In this document: one piece after another, positions 16,152 through 26,135 of the stretch
Numbering within the stretch: position 1 is the first letter of the stretch
Layout of the letters: each line of letters starts with the position of its first letter
Assembly: GCA_937990665.1 (NCBI GenBank)
Contig: CALKRF010000024.1
Coordinates: 1 to 64,000 of the forward strand
DNA length: 64,000 nt
Reading direction: 5' to 3'
Origin: an uncultured Atopobium sp.
GTDB taxonomy: Bacteria > Actinomycetota > Coriobacteriia > Coriobacteriales > Atopobiaceae
Position numbers and translations under genes: made by a program
Notes under the pieces: generated by a model
Database searches by the model: none
What the model was told of the DNA's origin: nothing
Seen by the model: only the letters and a program-made list of their open reading frames with translations

Positions 16152-17701
16152 ACGCCCCTGCGCATGTAGCTCTCGGCAAGGCGACGTTCCGATACTCGGG
16201 AAAAAGCAGCAATGCTATCCACAGCGTTGACTTGGATATCCATGAAGGCGAGTTCGTGCTTCTGACAGGAAGAAGCGGCTGCGGGAAAACCACGGTCGCA
16301 CGGCTTATAAATGGTCTTATCCCTCATTTCTATGAGGGCGAGCTGGAAGGAACGGCGAAAGTCGGAGGAACGGAAACGCGCGAGATGGGAATCGGAGACA
16401 TCGGAAAGATGGTCGGCTCGGTTTTCCAGGACCCGCGCAGCCAGTTCTTCATGACCGACACGACGAGCGAGGTGGCATTCGGCTGCGTGAACGCGGGACT
16501 GCCACGCAACGATGTCGCGCAGCGGGTCGAAAGTGCATTTCGACGCATGAACATTCAGCGTCTGCGGGATAGGAGCGTGTTCGAGCTCTCGAGTGGAGAG
16601 ATGCAGCTGGTGGCCATATCCTCCTGCTATGCGATGGGGCCTTCCGTGTACGTCTTCGACGAACCGTCTGCAAACCTCGATATGGGGGCCGTGGAGACCC
16701 TCAGGAAGACACTATCCGAGCTGAAACGCGAAGGAAAGACCGTCATCGTTCTGGAGCACCGACTCTTCTATCTGTCCGACCTCATCGACCGGATGATTGT
16801 TATCGAAGACGGTGCCGTATCCCACGTATACGACGCAGCCAGTGCGTTGTCCCTCGACGACGCCACGCTCGCCCATATGGGTCTAAGGAACTTGCAGCTG
16901 AAGTCGGTGCTAAGCGCTATGCCTGACCATAAGCCGGCCTTGTCAAAGCGTGAGAATGCGGCCTTCGAGATAAATAATCTTACGTTCTCATACGGCTCAC
17001 AGCATTCGACGAGGAGCGCAGGGTCGACACCGCGCGACCCCCGCACCATCGGCCCGCTGAGCTTCTCCGCCCGACTCGGCGAGGTAATCGGAATCATAGG
17101 GGAAAACGGTGCGGGGAAGACAACTCTGTCGCGCCTGTGCTGCGGACTTGAGAAAGAGGATAGGGGCACCGTGTCTCTAGACGGCAAGCCCCTTTCGCCA
17201 AAGGAGCGGTTGGGGCGCATTCGACTAGTCATGCAGGACCCCGACTACCAGCTTTTCTCCGATAGCGTTCTGGGAGAGCTCTCATTGGGCGGGCGGAGAG
17301 ACGCCGATGTCTGTGAGCGAGCACTCAGAAGGCTGGGGCTATGGGATATGAGGGAAGCTCATCCCGCAACGCTTTCGCGAGGGCAGAAGCAGCGCCTCAC
17401 AATAGCATGTGCCCTTGTCGATGAGACTGCCGCCTATTTTTTCGACGAACCGACGAGCGGCTTGGACAGGGAGAACATGGAGAGAGTCTCTTCCGCAATC
17501 CGATCGCTCGCACAATCGGGAAGCGTCGTATTCGCCGTCTCGCACGATCCTGAGTTCCTCCTTTCTGCCTGTGACCGCATTCTTCATCTGAGCGGTGGGC
17601 TCATCGTTGACGACTTCGCTCTTGGTGGTCCGACGAGGGAGAGACTCCTGAGGTCGCTTTGGAAAGGAGACACGCAATGGAACGCTCATACAGACGCATA
17701 G
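16148..17701 (+). CDS. ECF transporter ATPase, tandem-duplicated (EcfA-EcfA' fusion), copy 1
   Basis: 517 residues holding two CbiO/EcfA-type ATPase domains in one chain. The first has Walker A GRSGCGKTT, then INGLIPHFYEGELEG, typical of this subfamily, and signature LSSGEMQL. The second has Walker A GENGAGKTT, signature LSRGQKQRL and Walker B AYFFDEPTSGLD. The domains supply both nucleotide sites of an energy-coupling-factor transporter. ATGA overlap with the upstream ABC gene and overlap with the T component downstream. Confidence 0.92.
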   Translation: MNAPAHVALGKATFRYSGKSSNAIHSVDLDIHEGEFVLLTGRSGCGKTTVARLINGLIPHFYEGELEGTAKVGGTETREMGIGDIGKMVGSVFQDPRSQFFMTDTTSEVAFGCVNAGLPRNDVAQRVESAFRRMNIQRLRDRSVFELSSGEMQLVAISSCYAMGPSVYVFDEPSANLDMGAVETLRKTLSELKREGKTVIVLEHRLFYLSDLIDRMIVIEDGAVSHVYDAASALSLDDATLAHMGLRNLQLKSVLSAMPDHKPALSKRENAAFEINNLTFSYGSQHSTRSAGSTPRDPRTIGPLSFSARLGEVIGIIGENGAGKTTLSRLCCGLEKEDRGTVSLDGKPLSPKERLGRIRLVMQDPDYQLFSDSVLGELSLGGRRDADVCERALRRLGLWDMREAHPATLSRGQKQRLTIACALVDETAAYFFDEPTSGLDRENMERVSSAIRSLAQSGSVVFAVSHDPEFLLSACDRILHLSGGLIVDDFALGGPTRERLLRSLWKGDTQWNAHTDA

Positions 17702-18387
17702 ACCCGCGAACGGCTCTGCTCTCAATCTGCCTTCTGGGCACCGCCGTAATGCTTTCCAACCGACCGGAAGCAGCCCATGCGGCATGCGCCATCGGTGCGG
17801 CATGCGCGCTCGTCTCTGGGGCATGGCGGTCGTGCATCACCCTATCAGCCGCCTATGGCCTCATAGCCGCCGTAATGGCTCTTGCCGAGAGAGTCGGAAG
17901 TACAACGCTTATGACCGCTGTGGTCATGCTGAGCTACATGGCCCAGAAGTTCGTAGTTCTGGCTCTCCTAGGCGTCTCTCTTTCTAAATTGGCCTCGATG
18001 CAGGATCTTCTCGCTGCGCTGCAGTCTATGGGGGCTCCGCAGGTAGTTCTCATTCCATACACGGTCATTCTGCGGTTCTTCCCAACTATACGCAGGGACG
18101 CCTCGCATCTCATGGAAAGCCTAAAGACGCGGCGCGTGCTCGCAGGAGGAGGGTTCGCATTCCGACACCCAGCTCTCACATGCGAACTTTTGATAGTTCC
18201 GCTCCTCATGAGGAGTGTAAGGGTATCTGACGAGCTGGCGGCATCCGCGCTTGCCCGCGGCTTAGACGGCGAGACCAAAGCGACGGTGCTGCGGCCCTTG
18301 TCTTTCGGAGGAATAGACGCCGTGGCAGCCGCTTTGACCCTCCTGGCAACTGGAGTACTTGCGTGGCTTCAATTCGGACCGCGATAG
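17677..18387 (+). CDS. ECF transporter T component (EcfT/CbiQ family), copy 1
   Basis: 236 residues from the ATG at 17677 with AAAGGAG eight bases before it. Starts RRIDPRTALLSICLLGTAVM and has five or so membrane helices. The coupling-helix signature ASALARGLDG lies near 190 (the Ala-Arg-Gly motif of T components). The T component links the paired ATPases to the substrate-binding S component. Overlaps the ATPase gene by 25 bases. Confidence 0.9.
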   Translation: MERSYRRIDPRTALLSICLLGTAVMLSNRPEAAHAACAIGAACALVSGAWRSCITLSAAYGLIAAVMALAERVGSTTLMTAVVMLSYMAQKFVVLALLGVSLSKLASMQDLLAALQSMGAPQVVLIPYTVILRFFPTIRRDASHLMESLKTRRVLAGGGFAFRHPALTCELLIVPLLMRSVRVSDELAASALARGLDGETKATVLRPLSFGGIDAVAAALTLLATGVLAWLQFGPR

Positions 18388-18457
18388 AAGGGCTCAGGAC
18401 GAGACTTGCCTCGTCAAACCTGTACGTCTTAAACCAGAACGGAAGAAAGGACTCATT

Positions 18458-19060
18458 ATGAAAAAAGGCGAAACCTCGACCATAGGTACTCGAGATCTCG
18501 TATCCATTGGAGTTTTCGGAGCGCTGTCCCTCCTAATTTTCTTCGTAGTAGGAGGCGTCGCTGGTCTTACCGTCGTGGGGACAGTCGCCAACATACCCAT
18601 CGTCTGCTTCTTCACATCGATAGCCTATCTGCTCCTTGCCGCAAAGGTCAGGAAGACCGGGACCTTCTTCATCATGGGAACCATAAACGTGCTGCCCGGC
18701 CTGATGGCGGCAAACGTCTTCGGCGTCATCGGCAGTATCGCAGGCTGGGCCCTTGCGGAGGTAGTTGCCACGCGGATTGGGTACTCGAACAGGAAAGGTC
18801 TCGTTGCGGCTTACGTCGTCGGTTGCACGCTGCAGTCGGCGCTCTACACCCTTCCCATATATCTTTCAGCTGCTCAGTATCTTTCCGAGCGCCAAGAAAT
18901 ACTGCGACTTACCGATGAGACCATGGCGCAGTTCGTCGCGATGTTCTCGGGTCCCATGTACGCAGGAATGGTCGTTCTTACGGTGGCGACGAGCCTGGTG
19001 GGAGCCCTTGTCTCGCTGAGGATCATGAAGAAGCACTTCGAGAAGGCGGGAATTGTCTAA
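18458..19060 (+). CDS. ECF S component, Trep_Strep/MptD family, copy 1
   Basis: 200 residues, about six hydrophobic segments. Start TIGTRDLVSIGVFGALSLLI; characteristic FFIMGTINVLPGLMAANVFG; end MKKHFEKAGIV, nearly the same as the end of its counterpart at 26135-26737 (HKHFERAGIA). S components bind the substrate in the membrane. The Trep_Strep family has no assigned substrate, and its genes often lie with exporter-fold ABC pairs. Start at ATG 18458 after GAAAGGA. Last gene of the operon; no clear terminator is seen in the 209 bases before the converging ABC gene. Confidence 0.85.
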   Translation: MKKGETSTIGTRDLVSIGVFGALSLLIFFVVGGVAGLTVVGTVANIPIVCFFTSIAYLLLAAKVRKTGTFFIMGTINVLPGLMAANVFGVIGSIAGWALAEVVATRIGYSNRKGLVAAYVVGCTLQSALYTLPIYLSAAQYLSERQEILRLTDETMAQFVAMFSGPMYAGMVVLTVATSLVGALVSLRIMKKHFEKAGIV

Positions 19061-19269
19061 GGGACGCCTCGCAACAAGAAAATCGAGAGATGGGACAGGA
19101 TAGCCCCATGACTGCTGATGACCCAAGGAGCATCGGGGATTCTCGAGGGCCATACAATAAATTGAGACACACGTGTTTTGCTAATCTAATCTTTTTCTGT
19201 TTCAGTCACATTACCTGTGGATATGCCCGCAAGTGAACTGTGTCCCAATACTTTGCATGTATCTCGCCA

Positions 19270-21021
19270 TTACTTCGAAATCTGCCAGCCTTCAATACGC
19301 GAGCGAGCTTCAACAAAGTCATGGTAGGGACCATTGTGCGAGATAAGCTCCTCATGGGTGCCCTGTTCTGCAACACGTCCATCTCTAAGGAAGAAAATCT
19401 GGTCAGCTTCCTCAATTGTTGAGAGACGATGCGCAATTTCAAGCACAGTTTTCCCCTTACAGAGTTGGGCAAGGGCTGCTTGAATCTCTGCTTCGTTTTC
19501 TGGGTCAACACTTGCCGTTGCCTCATCGAGAACAACAAGAGGCGCATCTTTCAAAATTGCGCGAGCAATTGAGATGCGTTGTCTCTCGCCTCCAGAGAGT
19601 CGAGCTCCACCTTCTCCAACTTTTGTCTTATAGCCCTCGGGCAGAGCTTTTATGAACTCATCGCAGCGTGCGGCCTTTGCCGCTTCTACAATCTCTTCAA
19701 ACTGTGCATCTGGCCTACTTAGGGCAATATTACGCTCAATTGTGTCATCCATAAGATAGACGTCTTGGAAGACCATGGAGAAGTCCTCAAGAATACTGTC
19801 GCAAGAAAGCTCGCGTACATCGTGGCCTCCTATGCGTACGGAACCGCCTGTTGCATCATAGAAACGTGCAAACAACTTGGCAACAGTTGTCTTACCTGAA
19901 CCACTTCCTCCAACAAGAGCTGCAGTTGTTCCCTCGGGAATAGTCAGAGACATTCCGTTGAGTACAAGAGATCCATCTCCGTAAGCAAATGAGACGTCAT
20001 GCATCTCAAGGTTGTGATGCTCAAGTTTTACAGCTTTGCAATTGTCATCGATTGCAGGTGCGGATTCGATAGCGTCAAGACGGTCGATAACTTCTCCGAT
20101 GTGTCCAATTACGTAGGCAGCATCGCCACAAGCCTCGATTGATTGGAACAGCATAAAGGAGAACATCACCAGCGTGCAGAAGTTAAGAAGAGATATCGTG
20201 CCGTTCAGAAAAGAGATACATACAATAACAATGACGCCGATCGAAGCACTACGTGTCACAAAGAGAAGCAAGGCGTTGAAGGGTTGGAAAGCAAGCTCGG
20301 TTTTGAGATTTACATTTCTAGAACGTGCGTATGCGGAGCGTACTGCTGAAACAGCAGCATCTACCTGCCGGTAACTCTTAACAACAGGCATACCGTGGAT
20401 GTATTCCAATGTTGCCTGAGACATATCCTCGCGTGCGTCATTTTGTGCGGGCGACAAACGCGCGGAATTTTTGAACATCAGCTCCAGTACCACCGTTGCT
20501 ACCGCAATTGCAGCCAATGCAAGGATGCAGGCCCGCAGATCCATGAAGGCGAGAAACGCCACCATTGCAGCTGCGGTTATGTATCCGTTGCCAAGCATAT
20601 CTACCATGCGCATACCGTGGATTTCCACGAATGACAGCTCGGTTGTGAGTGCCGAGAGAATTTCTCCTGATGGGTGATTGTCAAAGTAACCAAGAGGGAC
20701 GCGTTTCAGCGCTTCTCCGATACGTACACGCACCTCGTTGGAACGTTCTGCAGCTACGGTTTCCTCGGCTCGTGCTCTTAGCCACATGAGCGCAGCGCGT
20801 AGCGCAATCGAAGCAATAATGGCCAGTCCAGCCGTAAGTGCAATTTTAAGATCGGGTTTCTCGCCATTTGATAAGCCCAGAAACCCGCACATGGCCCAAA
20901 CGGCAATGGCGATGGGTGCTGCAGAAACAAGTGAGATAAGAAAAGAGTATGCAAAGCCAAAGAGAATTCGCGTTTTCTTGTTGCCCGTCCAACGCACCAC
21001 TTTCATAAGCGCACTAAACAT
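19270..21021 (-). CDS. ABC transporter, exporter-fold half, copy 2B
   Basis: 583 residues from the ATG at 21021 (AAAGGA upstream; the longer frame runs through the previous gene). Six membrane helices, then Walker A GGSGSGKTTV, signature LSGGERQRI, Walker B LVVLDEAT. Its start overlaps the stop of copy 2A by eight bases. It is the last gene of the AraC-associated operon and the counterpart of 14433-16151 in the mirror-image locus. Likely heterodimeric metallophore importer half; export cannot be excluded. Confidence 0.9.
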   Translation of the reverse strand: MFSALMKVVRWTGNKKTRILFGFAYSFLISLVSAAPIAIAVWAMCGFLGLSNGEKPDLKIALTAGLAIIASIALRAALMWLRARAEETVAAERSNEVRVRIGEALKRVPLGYFDNHPSGEILSALTTELSFVEIHGMRMVDMLGNGYITAAAMVAFLAFMDLRACILALAAIAVATVVLELMFKNSARLSPAQNDAREDMSQATLEYIHGMPVVKSYRQVDAAVSAVRSAYARSRNVNLKTELAFQPFNALLLFVTRSASIGVIVIVCISFLNGTISLLNFCTLVMFSFMLFQSIEACGDAAYVIGHIGEVIDRLDAIESAPAIDDNCKAVKLEHHNLEMHDVSFAYGDGSLVLNGMSLTIPEGTTAALVGGSGSGKTTVAKLFARFYDATGGSVRIGGHDVRELSCDSILEDFSMVFQDVYLMDDTIERNIALSRPDAQFEEIVEAAKAARCDEFIKALPEGYKTKVGEGGARLSGGERQRISIARAILKDAPLVVLDEATASVDPENEAEIQAALAQLCKGKTVLEIAHRLSTIEEADQIFFLRDGRVAEQGTHEELISHNGPYHDFVEARSRIEGWQISK

Positions 21022-22786
21022 TACGCTGGTCCTTTCTCGCTTCATGGTTTCTATTGGAAATGTGTGCTTCCCACATGCGGCGATAGAGCTCGCTTGAGCC
21101 AAGGAGGTCCGTATGTGTTCCCTCAGCGACGATGTTTCCGGAATCCATGACTACTATCTTGTCAAAATTACGTACCGTCGAGATTCTGTGCGCAATTACT
21201 ATCAGCGTTTTTCCACGTGCAAGCTCTGAAAGTGCCTGCTGGATGAGCTCTTCGCTTTCGGGGTCTATGAACGCAGTTGCCTCATCGAGCACAAGAATCG
21301 GTGCATCTTTCAGATAGGCGCGTGCGATGGAGATACGCTGACGTTCTCCACCCGAAAGAGCTCCTCCGGCTTCTCCGGAGAGGGTTTCAAATCCATTTGC
21401 AAGCTTATCTGCCAACTCTTCACAGTGCGCAGCGGCAAGTGCGCGCTCTACCTCGGCGTCAGTTGCGCCCTCACGTCCGAGCCTTACGTTCTCAAAGATT
21501 GTTCGATCAAAGAGGAAATTGTCTTGAGTCACAAAGCTTACAAGACCAGCTAGCTGATCAAGTGGTATATCGCGCACGTCAGTTTCTCCGATGCGGATTG
21601 CTCCTGACCCCGCGTCCCAGAATCGGGCAATAAGCTTGGCCATTGTTGACTTTCCAGAACCGCTTGGTCCCACCAGAGCACATGAGGTACCTTCAGGCAC
21701 TTCAAGTGAGATGCCGTGGAGCACTTCTTCGTCGCAATAAGAGAATCTAACGTTTTCGAATGAGACATCGTGTGATGTGATATGTGCAGGAGAGGAGACT
21801 TCGGGTAGGGGTTTCATCTCTAACAGCTTACTAACGCTGTCCATTACCTTCTCGATCTCCTTGAACATGTTTGTGTACTGGGTAATTTTGGTGAGAGGAC
21901 CAATGACGCCGATAGACAGCATGCATGCAAGAGCCATTTGGGCTACGTCGATGCTGCCTGAGGCTACAAGAATGCATCCGACTGGTACAACTCCTAAAAG
22001 GAGCGTTGGCAGTATTGCAAACATGGCGTTCATGGGGACACGAGCAGACCTATACCAGGCAAGTGTTAGTTTCTCAAATTCAGAGATGTCGTTACGAAAA
22101 CGAGCGTACGAGGAGTCAGCTTGGTTGAAAGTCTTGATGACTTCGATGCCATCGATGTATTCAACAAGTGTTGAGTTAACGCGCTCACTTGCCTCCCAGT
22201 ACGCCGCATAGTCTCGTTCAAAGTTTTTAAAAAGGAGCGAAAGAGGCACAATTGACAAGGCTGGTGCGATGAGCATAGAGAGAGCCAGCTGGATATCAAT
22301 TAAGCACACGATTGCAAAACATGAGACGAGAAGAAGCACATTGCTGGTGAACTCTGGGATAACGTGGGCAATGGGCATCTCCATTTGCTCAATATCGTCA
22401 ATAATTGTTTTCTTGAGTGCTCCGGAGGATGCTGATTGAACATCACCGAGGGAGCATACAGCAAGATGCTCGCACGCGGCGTTTCGCAGGTTTTCAAGCG
22501 TATGGTAGGCAACGCTGTGCGATGTTGAAGTTGAGGCTAGATAGCCTACCGCCTGAACTGCCACTCCGAGAAGGGCAATGAGTGCCCAGTATCCAACTTC
22601 ACTGATGGCAAGGGTGCTTGATATTGACAGCGCGATCAACTTGTAGGCGGCAAAAAAGGGAACAATGCCTCCGGCCACACCTGCCACAGCAAATAGCAGT
22701 GAGGCTCCGAGTTTTAGGCGCTGTCCGCGTGTAAATAAAGCAAGCCGTTGTATCCAACTGCTCTTTTTCTTTTTGCTAGAGTCCAT
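21014..22786 (-). CDS. ABC transporter, exporter-fold half, copy 2A
   Basis: 590 residues from the ATG at 22786, five bases after GGGAGGA; the track-type start at 22798 is a TTG before this site. A lysine-rich N-terminus (SSKKKKSSW) precedes six membrane helices. ATPase motifs: GPSGSGKSTM, LSGGERQRI, ILVLDEAT. Follows the AraC gene after 140 bases that hold a short tandem repeat. Confidence 0.9.
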   Translation of the reverse strand: MDSSKKKKSSWIQRLALFTRGQRLKLGASLLFAVAGVAGGIVPFFAAYKLIALSISSTLAISEVGYWALIALLGVAVQAVGYLASTSTSHSVAYHTLENLRNAACEHLAVCSLGDVQSASSGALKKTIIDDIEQMEMPIAHVIPEFTSNVLLLVSCFAIVCLIDIQLALSMLIAPALSIVPLSLLFKNFERDYAAYWEASERVNSTLVEYIDGIEVIKTFNQADSSYARFRNDISEFEKLTLAWYRSARVPMNAMFAILPTLLLGVVPVGCILVASGSIDVAQMALACMLSIGVIGPLTKITQYTNMFKEIEKVMDSVSKLLEMKPLPEVSSPAHITSHDVSFENVRFSYCDEEVLHGISLEVPEGTSCALVGPSGSGKSTMAKLIARFWDAGSGAIRIGETDVRDIPLDQLAGLVSFVTQDNFLFDRTIFENVRLGREGATDAEVERALAAAHCEELADKLANGFETLSGEAGGALSGGERQRISIARAYLKDAPILVLDEATAFIDPESEELIQQALSELARGKTLIVIAHRISTVRNFDKIVVMDSGNIVAEGTHTDLLGSSELYRRMWEAHISNRNHEARKDQRNV

Positions 22787-22868
22787 GGGTCCTCCCAAAT
22801 TACGAGTATGAGCAAATTGTATTCACGGCTCGTAGAATGAGAAAAGCCCGATTGTCGCGGCAAGCTCC

Positions 22869-22923
22869 AAGCGTATCGAAGCGTATCCAAGCGTATCGAA
22901 GCGTGTCCAAGCGTATCGAAGTG
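22869..22923. repeat. 10-bp tandem repeat, about 5.5 copies
   Basis: Consecutive units alternate AAGCGTATCG and AAGCGTATCC (one GTGTCC variant), giving a 20-bp higher-order period. The array begins in the spacer between the ABC gene and the AraC gene and ends four bases before the AraC stop codon. Such an array may vary in copy number and could form an imperfect RNA stem between the two operon parts. Confidence 0.85.
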
Positions 22924-22926
22924 CGC

Positions 22927-23901
22927 CTATCTTTCTAGACCAGCGTTTTCGCGGTAATCTGCGGGTGACATACCAACAACGCTGCGGAATGTGGAAGCAA
23001 ATTTTGAGGCGTTCGTATACCCAACTTCAAACGCAACTTCTCCAATAGGTTTGGAGGTTGTTCGGAGGAGAGTGGCAGCTTGTGCCATACGGTAACGCGT
23101 GAGGTATGCGTGCACACTGGTGCCATAGACTTCTTTAAAGCATCGCTGCATGCTGGCATAGGGGAATTCAAACTCTTGAGAAAGCTCTTTGAGCGTCTTG
23201 CGAGAAGAGAGATCGGAGGTTAAGGCCCGTTCTATATCCTTTATCTTGTCAACCTTGGCGCGCGTGAGACCGTACTGTCCAATGCGTCCGCCTTCAGGAA
23301 TATTACTGCCGAGAAACAAGAGAAGCTCCATAATCTTGAGTTTTAGGTAAGCATCTCTAAAGCGGTCATGAGCGTTATATATCTCGCAGAAAATATGCTC
23401 GACCGACGCTCCACCGCGAAGCACGCTTGGTTTGTCACCTGAACAGAACTTCTCGTAAAGTAGTCCAACTTTTACCGGAAATCCTTCGGGAAAAATAGAT
23501 TGCAGCGATTTGTCTGCCGTGTCCAGGTCAAGGCAGACAGTAACACCTCGGTAGTGCCCAAAGGGGAATCGGAAGAGGCTTTCATGTCTTGAGTGGTCAT
23601 CGATGCCTAAATCACCTGTGTCCAGGTATAGGCATGAGCTGGTTCCGGACTCCCACTCAATTCTTCCCTCACGGCAGTAGTTCAGGCAGAGCATGCGCGA
23701 TCCTGGGATGAGTGTAAAGCCCGACTCCAAGTTCCACACGTTTGTAAAGTCGTTGAACATAAGGGTGATTCCAGGCATGACGTCGTGCATTGTCATGATG
23801 CCCTGACCATCAGTTCCCTCTGCCCGCCAGACGGAACTTCTCGCGTCATGCGTCACACGACGGACGTTGCCACCCATGTTGGCATAATCAGCAATGTCCA
23901 T
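22927..23901 (-). CDS. AraC-family regulator
   Basis: 324 residues from the ATG at 23901 (GGAG five bases upstream). The C-terminal 100 residues are a classic AraC DNA-binding domain: TLKELSQEFEFPYASMQRCF and KPIGEVAFEVGYTNASKFAS, ending FRSVVGMSPADYRE. The N-terminal 200 residues resemble the ligand domain of YbtA/PchR-type regulators that sense siderophores, by plan rather than by a motif I can cite. It sits inside the transport operon, between the ECF ATPase and the exporter-fold pair, so it is probably the local activator. Confidence 0.9.
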   Translation of the reverse strand: MDIADYANMGGNVRRVTHDARSSVWRAEGTDGQGIMTMHDVMPGITLMFNDFTNVWNLESGFTLIPGSRMLCLNYCREGRIEWESGTSSCLYLDTGDLGIDDHSRHESLFRFPFGHYRGVTVCLDLDTADKSLQSIFPEGFPVKVGLLYEKFCSGDKPSVLRGGASVEHIFCEIYNAHDRFRDAYLKLKIMELLLFLGSNIPEGGRIGQYGLTRAKVDKIKDIERALTSDLSSRKTLKELSQEFEFPYASMQRCFKEVYGTSVHAYLTRYRMAQAATLLRTTSKPIGEVAFEVGYTNASKFASTFRSVVGMSPADYRENAGLER

Positions 23902-23917
23902 TGTGTCTCCAGTTCCC

Positions 23918-25393
23918 TTAGCTTCTTTGAAGAGCGTTTTCAAAGAATGACAGTACCTTTGACCAGCCAGCATTGTCGAGCACGCCTTGGTCTACAAACA
24001 ATCCGTCTTCCATGCGGGCAAAGTCGGTGCAACATGCTCTGATGAACTCAGGATCGTGTGTTACAACCACAACAGCTCGGCCTTCTGCCGCTGCGGCGGT
24101 AACGCTTGCGGCAACCTGCTCCATATGAGCAAGGTCGAGTCCGCTTGTGGGTTCGTCAAGCACAAGTAGATCACGCTCTGATGCAAGCGCCGCAGCAAGC
24201 GCAACGCGTTGCATCTGCCCGCCTGAAAGTGAGAGCGGATGGCGTTGTGCCAGTTCAGTTAAGTCTAACGATGCAAGTATAGTACGGGTAAGGTGCTCGT
24301 CAGCACGTCTCATGGAGTCGAGTACCTCATCAAATACGCTCTCTCGGAAGAGCTGATGGCTCACGTCTTGCATAACCAAGTAGCCGTTTCTTGATCTGCT
24401 TGAGAGTGGAGCAGGACCTTCTCCGACGTCTATGGTTCCCTTGCAATTGCGAACAAGACCGCAGAGACAGCGTGCGAAGGTGGATTTTCCGGCACCATTG
24501 CTTCCGATGATAGCGGTGACGCCACCTCGTCTAAAAGAGATACGAGAAACGCTGCTGCCACGGTTTGATTGTGGATAGTGATAGTTCATATCCCGTATTT
24601 CTACAAACTCGTTTTTCTCGCCCCGTGTGCAGCACTGTTCAGCTGCAATAGCTGCAAAAGTTGGTGCACGCAGGCCAAGTGCTCGCGCCTCGGCAGCTGT
24701 TGCCGCGTAGAATTGTTTGGAGGTAAGTTCGCGTTCCACGTTGCCTGAACGCATCACAATAATGCGATCGGCGATGCCCTCCAACCAATGGAGTCGATGC
24801 TCGGAGATGAGCACGGCGCGACCCTCGGCTTTCCATTTTGCAACAATCTTTCGGAGAAGCCCAATGGAGGCGAAGTCAAGGTTGGAGGATGGCTCGTCAA
24901 GGACAAGAACATCTGGGTCAAGCATAGTGGCCGAACCACATGCGACTCGTTGCTTTTCTCCACCAGAAAGAGAAAGGCAGCTGCGGTCGATAAGATCTGA
25001 GAGCTCAAGCTCGTTGGTGACGTTCTTTAGTCGTGCGCGTATCTTGTCAGGTATTATTCCTTGGTTCTCACACGCAAATGCGAGTTCACCAGTTGTGTCC
25101 AGACAGAAGAACTGGGTTTTAGGGTTCTGGAAGACCGATCCGACCTTTGGCGCTAGTTCCCAAAGCTCGTGGTTGGAAGGTGTAAGACCACAAACCTTAA
25201 TCTTCCCCGAGAGCTTCCCCTCATAATAATGGGGGATGAGGCCATTGACGAGCCTTGTTAGGGTTGTTTTTCCAGATCCTGAGGCACCCGTCAGGCAGAC
25301 TACTTCACCAGGGGCTACGTTAAGGTTGACCTCGGAGAGGTTGTTTTTCTCGCTTGCCTGATATTGGTAGCACGCATTTTTTATCTCTATCAT
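23918..25393 (-). CDS. ECF transporter ATPase, tandem-duplicated, copy 2
   Basis: 491 residues, two EcfA domains. First: GASGSGKTTL, then VNGLIPHYYEGKLSG, then LSGGEKQRV. Second: GSNGAGKSTF, LSGGQMQRV and LLVLDEPTSGLDLAHM. Counterpart of 16148-17701. Its start lies seven bases after the T component stop. Confidence 0.92.
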   Translation of the reverse strand: MIEIKNACYQYQASEKNNLSEVNLNVAPGEVVCLTGASGSGKTTLTRLVNGLIPHYYEGKLSGKIKVCGLTPSNHELWELAPKVGSVFQNPKTQFFCLDTTGELAFACENQGIIPDKIRARLKNVTNELELSDLIDRSCLSLSGGEKQRVACGSATMLDPDVLVLDEPSSNLDFASIGLLRKIVAKWKAEGRAVLISEHRLHWLEGIADRIIVMRSGNVERELTSKQFYAATAAEARALGLRAPTFAAIAAEQCCTRGEKNEFVEIRDMNYHYPQSNRGSSVSRISFRRGGVTAIIGSNGAGKSTFARCLCGLVRNCKGTIDVGEGPAPLSSRSRNGYLVMQDVSHQLFRESVFDEVLDSMRRADEHLTRTILASLDLTELAQRHPLSLSGGQMQRVALAAALASERDLLVLDEPTSGLDLAHMEQVAASVTAAAAEGRAVVVVTHDPEFIRACCTDFARMEDGLFVDQGVLDNAGWSKVLSFFENALQRS

Positions 25394-25400
25394 TTTGATC

Positions 25401-26135
25401 CTAGTAGTAGAGCAACGGCGTGACCACCGCGCAGATAGCGGCTATGGCGAGAAGGACGATTACTATCCAGTCTCGTACGCGCATACGCGCTTCATGTATG
25501 TTTGTGCGAGCTGTTGGTCCACCAAGCCCTCGTACCAACGCTGAGGCAGAGAGGTCTTCTCCGCCTCGCACTGCCGAGACAAGCAGCGGTACCAGGCAAT
25601 TCTCGATGGCAGAGATAGGGTTTCTGGTTGTCTTGCTGCTGCGCATGCGTATAGCAGCAGCTATCTGTCGGTAGTTGTCGGCTATTGCTGGGAAGTATCG
25701 AAGCATTACGACAAGGGGAATTTCTACGGCCTGAGGCATGTGCATGCGGTCGCATGCTGCCATGAACTCACTCACTGACGTGGTTGTGACTAGCCAGGTT
25801 CCCATGGCAATACCAGGGGCGAACTGCCTTACGATTCCCGAGATGCCGAGCGTGACAAAGAGAGCAACTCCAGTGAGGCACGACTCCGCGATTGCTGCCA
25901 CAGCGCTTGCAGCCACGTATAACGTGAGGTAGGTGATTGCTGAGCGAAAACGGTGAGAGAGGGCTAGCATGATGAAAGGTGTTGCAATAAGCAGCGGCTT
26001 AACCACAAGGAGAGGCCCCACGCTATAAGACCCAAGCATAATTGTTGAGACGACGAGTGTGGCAAGCACTTTAGTGCGGGGATCAAGCACGAGCTCTCGG
26101 TTATTGGCAGTTGAGAGGAACAGCCCCTTTTTCAT
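25401..26135 (-). CDS. ECF transporter T component, copy 2
   Basis: 244 residues, five or so membrane helices, opening with LVLDPRTKVLATLVVSTIML and carrying ASALVRGLGG near 190, the Ala-Arg-Gly coupling signature. The ATG overlaps the stop of the S component gene (TAATG). Confidence 0.9.
   Translation of the reverse strand: MKKGLFLSTANNRELVLDPRTKVLATLVVSTIMLGSYSVGPLLVVKPLLIATPFIMLALSHRFRSAITYLTLYVAASAVAAIAESCLTGVALFVTLGISGIVRQFAPGIAMGTWLVTTTSVSEFMAACDRMHMPQAVEIPLVVMLRYFPAIADNYRQIAAAIRMRSSKTTRNPISAIENCLVPLLVSAVRGGEDLSASALVRGLGGPTARTNIHEARMRVRDWIVIVLLAIAAICAVVTPLLYY

Noticed and set aside
22869..22923. CRISPR-like array
   Set aside because: Units are 10 bases with no spacers; a simple tandem repeat.
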